NCBI GenBank assembly: GCA_026014685.1
Contig: JAOZHW010000012.1
Span: forward strand, 1 to 64,000
Source of the DNA: Candidatus Bathyarchaeota archaeon
Lineage (GTDB): Archaea > Thermoproteota > Bathyarchaeia > Bathyarchaeales > Bathycorpusculaceae
Direction: 5' to 3'
DNA length: 64,000 nt
Position numbers and translations under genes: made by a program. Positions 45,501 to 52,556 of this stretch are shown here, piece after piece; the first letter of the stretch is position 1; every line of letters starts with the position of its first letter. Below the pieces are notes generated by a model. That model had not been told where the DNA came from. It was given only the letters and a program-made list of their open reading frames with translations, and did no database searches.

Positions 45501-46329
45501 AAAACACGTAGAGACAGAAGTCAACGAACGCGCCGCAGAAGCCATAGATCCCGCTAAACTTCGTGAGGAGGCCTGCTACAGAATCTTCGGTGACCGCCCC
45601 GGCGCTTACGGTTGTGGGGTCAGTGAAGCTGTAGATTCGAAGAATTGGAAGGAGCAAAAAGACCTAAGCGACATTTACGTCAACTGGGGAAGCTACGCCT
45701 ATACGCGCAAAACTTACGGCCTTCAAGTGCCAAAGAAGTTCGAGCGTAGATTAAGCAAAATCAACGTAACCGTAAAAAACCAAGATTCACGTGAATATGA
45801 CATTCTAGACGGGGACGACTGGTACGACGCACATGGCGGAATGATTAACGCCGTAAAAGTCATCGGAGGAAAAGCTCCCCGCTCTTACTGCGGCGACAGC
45901 TCTGACCCCCGCCGAGTCAAGGTCAGAAGCACCGCGGAGGAAACCTGCCACGTTTTCCGTAGCCGTCTCCTCAATCCTAAATACATCGAAAGCATGAAGC
46001 GGCATGGCTACCAAGGCGCTGCGGACTTGTCTAGAAATGTGGATTTTGTTTTCGGTTGGGATGCCACCGTCGAGGTTGTTGAGGACTGGATGTATGAGGC
46101 TTTGGCTAATAAATACGTGTTAGACAAGGCGATGCAAGAGTGGCTCAAAGACGTGAATCCTCATGCCCTTCAGAACATGGTGGAGCGGCTTTTGGAAGCT
46201 ATTGAACGCGATATGTGGCAAGCGTCTAAGGAAATGAAAACTGAGCTTCAGAAGCTCTATCTAAACGTGGAAGGCTTGCTTGAGGACGCTAACGAAAAAG
46301 TAAACAACCAAAAGGAGAAGAAACAATGA
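42559..46329 (+). CDS. cobN: Cobaltochelatase large subunit CobN
   Basis: About 1256 residues, ATG with GAGGA upstream (a TTG 18 bases earlier overlaps the BtuD stop). Typical CobN/ChlH region: [97 protein letters not shown]. This is the substrate-holding subunit that inserts cobalt (or, in relatives, magnesium or nickel) into a tetrapyrrole with ATPase help from the ChlID protein. No de novo corrin-ring genes are in the window, so its substrate may be a salvaged or alternative tetrapyrrole. Confidence 0.92.
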   Translation: [1256 protein letters not shown]

Positions 46330-47093
46330 TTCAAGCTGTAACGAAATTTAAAGAAAACAAGTTGAACCTAAAACTAAAAGAAGCCAACGCAAGAGTAGTT
46401 TACCACAAATACGACGGCACACAGCTAAACACTACCCTTGTTTCTTTTAGCGAAAAAAGACGTGTACTCTCAACGTTAGACGGTATAAAACGCGTAAACA
46501 ACGTTGCCAACGTGTTTGTCCCAGACCCCTTATCAGGTAACATAATGACGCTGCAGAAGTATGCCCAGTTCGTAAAGCGCCTACCTGCCACCTTAGGTCT
46601 CCGTCTCAGCAATCTAACTTTCATGAGCACCGCAGTTAACATGGAAAAAGTAGCCTTCTGTGAAAAAACATACGAAGACTTTCATGTCTGCTGCATAGCA
46701 ACAGGTGGTGCAAGAAACAATGCTCTTCGCATGGGTGTAGATGAAGGGCAATGGGTCGAGAGGGCAACTGGTTTTCAGCCTAAACTTGGAACAATCAACA
46801 TCATTCTTCTGACCAATGTCACTTTGACTTGGGGCGCCATGGCGAGAGCCATAATGACAGCTACTGAAGCCAAAACCGCAGCACTTCAAGATCTAGACTA
46901 CCGAAGCACTCCCACGCCTCAGGTTCAGGCAACGGGCACAGGAACAGACAACATGATCGTTGTCTCCGGCGTAAACCCCAACATAGTCATCAGTCACACT
47001 GGTGGACACACCAAAATGGGTGAATTAATCGGTTTCACAGCAAAACAGGCTGTGACAGAAGCCCTAAAGAAACACGACAATCCAGAGGAGTAA
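46326..47093 (+). CDS. cbiZ: Adenosylcobinamide amidohydrolase
   Basis: 255 residues; ATG overlaps the CobN stop by four bases. CbiZ removes the aminopropanol tail of adenosylcobinamide (and adenosyl-pseudo-B12) to give adenosylcobyric acid for salvage. Family signatures: CIATGGARNNALRMGVDEG, GTINIILLTNVTLTWGAMARAIMTATEAKTAALQDL and QATGTGTDNMIVVSG. The N-terminal domain (about 1-90) is typical. It is the strongest evidence that the BtuFCD/CobN operon handles corrinoids. Confidence 0.9.
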   Translation: MIQAVTKFKENKLNLKLKEANARVVYHKYDGTQLNTTLVSFSEKRRVLSTLDGIKRVNNVANVFVPDPLSGNIMTLQKYAQFVKRLPATLGLRLSNLTFMSTAVNMEKVAFCEKTYEDFHVCCIATGGARNNALRMGVDEGQWVERATGFQPKLGTINIILLTNVTLTWGAMARAIMTATEAKTAALQDLDYRSTPTPQVQATGTGTDNMIVVSGVNPNIVISHTGGHTKMGELIGFTAKQAVTEALKKHDNPEE

Positions 47094-47100
47094 CATAGCG

Positions 47101-47964
47101 TTGAACAATTTTATCTACACAGAAAATTTAACCAAAAGCTACGGCAACATCAAAGCAATCGACAATTTAGATTTGCAAGTTGAGCGGGGCGAAATTTTCG
47201 GTTTCCTTGGACCTAACGGTGCAGGAAAAACCACCACCATCCGCGTTTTGACCACCCTTACGCGCCCTGACAGTGGTTTTGCATCTGTGGACGGGTTCGA
47301 CGTGAGGACTGAGCCTGCAAAAGTAAAGAAAGTCATAGGGGTAGTGCAGCAGCATCTAAGTTTAGACCGTGACCTTTCGATTCGGGAAAACATGGAATTC
47401 CACGCTCGAATACACCACCTTGAATCTTCGAAACGCAAAAAACGCATAGCTGAATTGCTTGAATACGTTGAACTCACCGAATACGCTGACAAAATGGTGG
47501 ACACTCTCTCAGGAGGCATGAAAAAGAAAGCCGCTATCGTCTGCAGCTTGCTACATGAACCTAAACTGTTGTTCTTAGACGAACCAACCGTAGGTTTAGA
47601 CGCCCAAGCCCGCCGCCGCCTCTGGGACTTTATGCGCCGTTTAAACAGTGACGGCACAACAATTTTTCTTACAACCCACTACATCGAAGAAGCAGAGGTT
47701 CTATGTAACCGTGTTGGAATCATGCATCACGGGCACCTAATCACTGTAGGTAAACCAACAGAGCTTCGAAAAAAGCTGGGTGCCGTAGCAGTTGAAACGT
47801 TAGTCAACAATAAAGAAACCCGCTGTGAATTCTTCCAAGACCGAGAAACCGCCAACAACTACGTTCAAAAGTTACCCCCCGATGCAGCCACAGTAATCAT
47901 CCGTGACACAAATCTTGAAGATGTCTTTATTGAGCGAACAGGTGAAAAGGTGGGGGGCTCTTGA
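47101..47964 (+). CDS. ABC exporter ATPase (DrrA-like)
   Basis: 287 residues, TTG start seven bases after the CbiZ stop. Walker A GPNGAGKTTT (37-46), signature LSGGMKKKAAIV, Walker B LLFLDEPTVGLDAQARRRLWDF, H-loop LTTHYIEEAE. It pairs with the following ABC-2 permease, overlapping by four bases. DrrA-type pairs export lipophilic compounds. Its place at the end of the corrinoid operon suggests the same regulation, but a cargo cannot be named. Confidence 0.9.
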   Translation: MNNFIYTENLTKSYGNIKAIDNLDLQVERGEIFGFLGPNGAGKTTTIRVLTTLTRPDSGFASVDGFDVRTEPAKVKKVIGVVQQHLSLDRDLSIRENMEFHARIHHLESSKRKKRIAELLEYVELTEYADKMVDTLSGGMKKKAAIVCSLLHEPKLLFLDEPTVGLDAQARRRLWDFMRRLNSDGTTIFLTTHYIEEAEVLCNRVGIMHHGHLITVGKPTELRKKLGAVAVETLVNNKETRCEFFQDRETANNYVQKLPPDAATVIIRDTNLEDVFIERTGEKVGGS

Positions 47965-48716
47965 TGATTACCAATTTCTTCAGCGACGTATACGCTGTTC
48001 TCTGGGTAGACCTCCGTAATATGCGCCGCCACTGGAAATCAACCATCGCAACCAGTTTGGTGTTGCCGCTTTTGTATTTGGTTGCTTTCGGGTACGGGTT
48101 AGGTCAAGGCGTCAACGTTGACGGCGTATCTTACCTTGCTTTCGTCATCCCCGGTATAGTTGCGTTAACAGCGTTTTCGATTAGTTTTAACGGTGCTGCA
48201 TCTAAGCTTCAGGTTGACAAGTTCTTCTACAAGAGCTTCGATGAGTTGTTGATGTCTCCTGTAAGTTCCTCCTCAATCGTCATCGGAAAAGCCCTAATAG
48301 GTGTACTTAGAGGCTTGATTAGTGCACTTGCCATATTCGCAGTCGGTTTCGCTCTCGCTCCAACATTGCAGGTAAGCCCATTGTTCTTTCTGATGCTGCT
48401 GTTGTCCTGTTTTGTGTTCGCATTATTCGGTGTACTCATAGCGTTCATTATCAATTCCCATCAGGGCATGAGCACCTTTAGCACAGTGGTGATTTTACCC
48501 ATGACTTTCTTGTGCGGCACCTTCTTCTCGCTAAGTCAACTGCCCGACGTAGCCAAAGCCGCCCTCTATTTTCTACCCCTAACCCACGCAAGCAACCTAC
48601 TGCGTGCAACAGTTCTGGGTTACTCTTTTCCATGGATCTCCCTTGTGGGGTTGGTTGCTTTCGGATGTGTCTTCTTCGCGGGATGCATGTTGGCTCTGAA
48701 AAGATCCAGTGTATGA
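47961..48716 (+). CDS. ABC-2 type permease
   Basis: 251 residues, six helices. TSLVLPLLYLVAFGYGLGQGVNVDGVSYLAFVIPGIVALTAFSISF and FLCGTFFSLSQLPDVAKAALYFLPLTHASNLLRA are typical of DrrB/NodJ-like ABC-2 exporters. Coupled to the ATPase upstream; last gene of the probable operon. Confidence 0.9.
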   Translation: MMITNFFSDVYAVLWVDLRNMRRHWKSTIATSLVLPLLYLVAFGYGLGQGVNVDGVSYLAFVIPGIVALTAFSISFNGAASKLQVDKFFYKSFDELLMSPVSSSSIVIGKALIGVLRGLISALAIFAVGFALAPTLQVSPLFFLMLLLSCFVFALFGVLIAFIINSHQGMSTFSTVVILPMTFLCGTFFSLSQLPDVAKAALYFLPLTHASNLLRATVLGYSFPWISLVGLVAFGCVFFAGCMLALKRSSV

Positions 48717-48814
48717 AAAGTTGATGAGATGATGAAAAGTGTAAAGTGGTTAAATGAGAAACCAACTAACGCCATCAGCATAAAAAAACAAAAGCCCTCT
48801 TCAATCTTTTGTTC

Positions 48815-48859
48815 TTTATATAAGGGAGGGGGGGTAGCTGCTGAGACGTCGCGTGATTC
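48815..48859 (+). promoter_or_regulatory. Promoter plus conserved 5'-RNA box, element B
   Basis: TTTATATAAG is followed by a G-run and, 26 bases after the TATA start, CTGAGACGTCGCGTGATTC, nearly identical to element A near the 23S gene. The TATATAAGGGAGGGG part is identical to element C. The transcript continues through an imperfect hairpin (ATACG-GAAG-CGTAT, 48871-48884) to the kinase gene at 48941, i.e. an approximately 100-base leader. Confidence 0.5.
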
Positions 48860-48940
48860 CAGCAGGTGCGGATACGGAAGCGTATGCGGTTGGTGATCTG
48901 TCCGTAAAAAGAAAATAACCTCTAACCACAATATGATGTT

Positions 48941-49447
48941 ATGAACGTTACCTTGATTGGAATGTCTGGTGTAGGGAAAAGTCGTATAGGGCTGCTTTTG
49001 GCTGAAAGGTTGAATTACCGTTTCATCGACGTGGATAGAATAATCGAGGAAGCAAAAAACATGCGTTTGCAGGATTTGGTTGATTGTTTGGGTGATGAGC
49101 GGTTCTTGGAGTTAGAAGAGAACACTGTACTGAGCTTAGAAGGGGTTAAAAATTCAGTTATCGCTTCTGGCGGCAGCTCGGTTTATTCAGAGCGTTCTAT
49201 GGCTTTTTTGAAGAGCATCTCTACGGTTGTGTTTTTGGATGCTTCTTTAGAGGAGATTAAGCGGCGCACTCCAGATTTTTCTGGCAGAGGCATCGTTGGC
49301 TTGAAGACGAAGGGTTTGGAGCAGGTTTTTTTGGAGCGCCAACCGCTTTATCGAAAGCATGCAGACATAACGGTGGATGTGTCTGGAATCAGCGATGAGG
49401 CTGTGGCAGAAAAGGTTATCAAGGCTATTAGCAAAGTACCCAACTAA
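48941..49447 (+). CDS. Shikimate-kinase-like P-loop kinase (AroK type)
   Basis: 168 residues. P-loop GMSGVGKS (7-14), FIDVDRIIEE (shikimate-binding Asp region), IASGGSSVY in place of the usual GGG loop, SGRGIVGL and ERQPLYRKHAD near the lid. The AroK fold is clear. The conserved FRxxE Arg region reads DERFLELE, slightly shifted, so the acceptor may differ. Most archaea use a GHMP-type shikimate kinase, so an AroK-type gene here is notable. It is preceded by element B. Confidence 0.75.
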   Translation: MNVTLIGMSGVGKSRIGLLLAERLNYRFIDVDRIIEEAKNMRLQDLVDCLGDERFLELEENTVLSLEGVKNSVIASGGSSVYSERSMAFLKSISTVVFLDASLEEIKRRTPDFSGRGIVGLKTKGLEQVFLERQPLYRKHADITVDVSGISDEAVAEKVIKAISKVPN

Positions 49448-49482
49448 CTTTTTGGGGTTAACTACAACAAAGCTCCTTCTCG

Positions 49483-50760
49483 TCATCTTTTTAGGTCGCA
49501 CAGTTTGGCGATTGCAAACGGCACTACCATTTCTTCTTCACTTAAGCCGCCATGTTGACCCAAAAAATCGATTTTTCTCCCGTCAGGCCCCTCAAACCAA
49601 ACCGCTTCTTTTTTGTAGGGGAGAATCAACAGGTTTCCTGCTCTTTCAATGAACTCTGGGTTTGCATCTCCCACGCCGAACAAGCCGTTTTGGATGGCTT
49701 CCTTTGTTTCTAAGATTTGGGCTTTTTTGCCTATTTTTTGCGATAGGGCTTGTTTTGTTTCGGCAAGTTTTTCATCTTTGATGTGGAGAAATATGTCTCG
49801 TGGACCGCCTGTGGGCAAAATCCTTTTTCGGTTTTTCCCAAATGCCCTGTTCAGCAACGGGGCTGCTTCTAAATTTTGGTACGTGGTCTGGTTTGGGTCA
49901 ACTTGGACTGCGCCGTGATCAGCTGTTATTAGGATTAACGTTTCACTGGCAGATTCTGCGTTGATTTTCTCAACCAGCTCTTTTTGGAGCAGGTGACTGA
50001 TTGATTGCAGTTCAGCGGTGAATTCTGCGCTTTGTGGACCATACTCATGAGAAATTGTGTCTAAAGTTTCTAGATGCACAAAAAAGTAGGCGCTGCCTTT
50101 GTTTTTCTCTATGTTTTTTCTTAATTTGACGATGGCGTCAGATGTTTTTAGGGTGGGAACGATTGTGCTGCCCTCGAAGACCAGTTTTGTACAGGCATTA
50201 GAGGCGTTGGAGGTATGCATGTGGGTGAAGGTTTGGATTCCTTCTTGGGTTAGCGTCTGCTGGATGTTTCTGCCCTTAAACATGATTTTCGGGTCGAATC
50301 CTTCTTCAACCAAGTTTCTTTTCTTTGCATCGATACGTTCGAATCGGAGTGCATTGACTACTCCGACTTCTTTTAGGTAAATGAAATACTCGAAAAGCCC
50401 ATGTTCCTGTGGTGTTAACCCAGTGTTCAGGGTTGTTAGGGCGTTTGTGGTTTGGGAGGGGTAGACGCTTGTTAAAGGATAAACTTCGCCTTTGCTTGTG
50501 AGGTTGCTCAAAAAACGGTTTTGCTCGTGGTGTCTGAGGAATTGGTTGAATCCTAAACCGTCAACCACTATTAACGCTACTTTGTTAATGTTCTTGGAAT
50601 TCATGTTTACTTTGTTTTTAAGCGGCGACTGGTATTTTTTTGGTTCAAATATGTTTAGGACTATTTTAGGTATGTTCAAAATGCAGTTCTTAGCATAGTT
50701 TGGGAATACAAAACCTGTCTCTTTGTTTTGCATGAACTCCGTTTGTAAGGTCAGCATCAA
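49483..50760 (-). CDS. Alkaline-phosphatase-superfamily phosphodiesterase/pyrophosphatase
   Basis: 425 residues; a shorter start at MNSKNINKVALIVVDG (about 50605) is also plausible because the approximately 50 residues before it are atypical. Metal and nucleophile motifs: ALIVVDGLG, TSVYPSQTTNALTTLNTG (Thr nucleophile), LDTISHEYG, LITADHGAVQ and GQHGGLSEEEM. Type I phosphodiesterase/nucleotide pyrophosphatase family, two zinc ions expected. Substrate unknown; no signal peptide. Confidence 0.85.
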   Translation of the reverse strand: MMLTLQTEFMQNKETGFVFPNYAKNCILNIPKIVLNIFEPKKYQSPLKNKVNMNSKNINKVALIVVDGLGFNQFLRHHEQNRFLSNLTSKGEVYPLTSVYPSQTTNALTTLNTGLTPQEHGLFEYFIYLKEVGVVNALRFERIDAKKRNLVEEGFDPKIMFKGRNIQQTLTQEGIQTFTHMHTSNASNACTKLVFEGSTIVPTLKTSDAIVKLRKNIEKNKGSAYFFVHLETLDTISHEYGPQSAEFTAELQSISHLLQKELVEKINAESASETLILITADHGAVQVDPNQTTYQNLEAAPLLNRAFGKNRKRILPTGGPRDIFLHIKDEKLAETKQALSQKIGKKAQILETKEAIQNGLFGVGDANPEFIERAGNLLILPYKKEAVWFEGPDGRKIDFLGQHGGLSEEEMVVPFAIAKLCDLKR

Positions 50761-50891
50761 GTCGCCTGTATTGTTGAGGCTGTTGGTTTTACTGTTAATA
50801 AAGTTTGATTCAACGTGGATTAATATTCGGTTGAATGGGCAAGCTTATTTGAACACTATTGAATATTTGTTACTATACTTTGTGTAGTTTT

Positions 50892-51101
50892 CTATTCGAG
50901 TAGTCTCCATGGGTCCTCAACACCTAACCCATCATCCTTTTGCTGTGCCCTTGTAACCTGTTTTTGGGCTTTCTGAACAGATATCTTCACCAAAACGCCT
51001 TCGCTCAACTGCTCTGCTTGAACAAGGTCTCTGGGCAACGCCACCACAAGTTGATCGCCGACTCTTCTGGTCTTAACCAAATATTCACGCATAAGCTTCA
51101 C
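50892..51101 (-). CDS. AbrB/SpoVT-type DNA-binding protein
   Basis: 69 residues: YLVKTRRVGDQLVVALPRDLVQAEQLSEGVLVKISV is a swapped-hairpin AbrB fold. The C-terminal KAQKQVTRAQQKDDG tail is polar. Such proteins act as dimeric repressors or antitoxins; no toxin is adjacent. It lies divergently before the ATP synthase genes. Confidence 0.8.
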   Translation of the reverse strand: MKLMREYLVKTRRVGDQLVVALPRDLVQAEQLSEGVLVKISVQKAQKQVTRAQQKDDGLGVEDPWRLLE

Positions 51102-51189
51102 TGCAGTTTTTTACGCACAGGGCATAAGCTTTAGAAACCAAAAATACTTTTAGACACATATCTAACCCTATATTGGCTGTGGATTTAGA

Positions 51190-51504
51190 ATGCAGAAAGT
51201 GTGGGAAGAACTAAAAAACATCGAAGCCCAAGCTGAACAAATCCAAGCAGACGCCAAAGAGAAAGCCAAAAACATCACCGCTCAAGCCCAAAAAGACGCT
51301 GAAACGCTCTTAGCAAACAGCCGCACTTACGCCGCGGAGGAATCCCAGAAACGCTACGCAGCCGCCATCGAAGAAGCCAACCAAACCCGCCTCAAACTGC
51401 TGGAAAAAACTGACCAAGAGTCAGCTACACTAAAAGTCAAAGCCGAAAAACGCATGGATAAAGCCGTTAAAGCTGTTGTTGATGCGGTGCTAGAGGAAAA
51501 CTAG
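51190..51504 (+). CDS. atpH: A-type ATP synthase subunit H
   Basis: 104 residues, almost wholly a coiled coil rich in Ala/Gln/Glu/Lys (EELKNIEAQAEQIQADAKEKAKNITAQAQKDAETLLANS). With subunit E it forms the peripheral stalk. First gene of the cluster; a TAAAATACTTTT-like AT region lies before it. Two bases separate it from subunit C. Confidence 0.82.
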   Translation: MQKVWEELKNIEAQAEQIQADAKEKAKNITAQAQKDAETLLANSRTYAAEESQKRYAAAIEEANQTRLKLLEKTDQESATLKVKAEKRMDKAVKAVVDAVLEEN

Positions 51505-51506
51505 AT

Positions 51507-52556
51507 TTGCAGACAACCAAGTATGCTTTGGTTCTTCCAAAAATCGGCGCCGAGAGAAGCCTCTTTTTAGGTGAAAATAAAGTTAAAGCGTTAGCCGAAA
51601 GTAAAACGGTCGCTGACTTTGTCTCGCAGCTTCGGGACACGCCTTATCAGGAACAGATTTCGCGGTTATCTGCTCCGCTTTCTGGACGTAACCTTGAGCG
51701 TGCTTTCCGAGAGAATTTAATTGAGACTTACCTGAAAATCACAAAGTATGCTCCTGAACAAGCAAACCGCTACCTCAACGTGTATCTGTCGCGGTTTGAA
51801 TCCGAAAACGTTAAAACCCTCATTAGAGCCGCCCACGCTAAGCTCCCGTCTGAGCAGCGGCTTGCAAGGCTTTACTTGCAAGTAGAGCGTTACTTTGACA
51901 ATTTTGAGGTGGTGGAGGAAGCTGCCAAAGCATCCAGTATTGCGGGGGTTGTTCAAGCCTTTAAGGGCACAGAATATGAATCCGCTTTGAATCTGGGGTT
52001 TAAGAGCTTCCAAGAAACAGGCTCAACCACCACTATGGACGTTTTTGTTGACACTTTATTCTACGAAAAGCACTTTTCTGCGTATCAAAGTTTACCCCGA
52101 AGAGAGAAGCGCCACGCGTACTTTTACGCCAGCATCCAAAACGACAGCTTCATCCTGCTTACCTTGTTGAGAGGCAAAAACCTCAACTACGACCCCAACT
52201 GGCTAAGACTCGCGGTACCTCACTGCTTCTTTAATCTTGAAAAGAAACAAGTCGAATCCATCGTTTCTGCTTTAAACTTTGAAGCAGCCTACAAAATCGT
52301 TGAAGACAGTTACTACGCGAAATACTTTACGCGCAGAGAGACGCCTGAAGAAACAATCGCCCAAGCTGAAAAAGCCTTCCACACTGCGATGTTGGCGCGT
52401 GCAAAGAAAAGCAGAATTCGAGAAATCTTTAACATCGGTTCAACCTTGGCTTTCGTTACGCTCAAAGAAGCTGAAGTATACAATTTGACTGCGATTAGTT
52501 TAGGTGTGGATGGCGGCATGTCGCCTGAAGCGATTAAAGAGCGCCTTCTGTTTTAG
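51507..52556 (+). CDS. atpC: A-type ATP synthase subunit C (V-type d-like)
   Basis: 349 residues from TTG. Helical protein; features such as RDTPYQEQISRLS, LIETYLKITKYAPEQANRYLNVYLSRFESENVKTLIRA are typical of the central-stalk adaptor joining the rotor ring to F/D. The last 23 bases overlap the 3' end of the opposite-strand subunit I gene. Confidence 0.88.
   Translation: MQTTKYALVLPKIGAERSLFLGENKVKALAESKTVADFVSQLRDTPYQEQISRLSAPLSGRNLERAFRENLIETYLKITKYAPEQANRYLNVYLSRFESENVKTLIRAAHAKLPSEQRLARLYLQVERYFDNFEVVEEAAKASSIAGVVQAFKGTEYESALNLGFKSFQETGSTTTMDVFVDTLFYEKHFSAYQSLPRREKRHAYFYASIQNDSFILLTLLRGKNLNYDPNWLRLAVPHCFFNLEKKQVESIVSALNFEAAYKIVEDSYYAKYFTRRETPEETIAQAEKAFHTAMLARAKKSRIREIFNIGSTLAFVTLKEAEVYNLTAISLGVDGGMSPEAIKERLLF

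Noticed and set aside
48722-48850. Box C/D guide RNA (TGATGA near 48722, CTGA at 48841)
   Set aside because: The boxes are too far apart and the internal C'/D' boxes are not visible.
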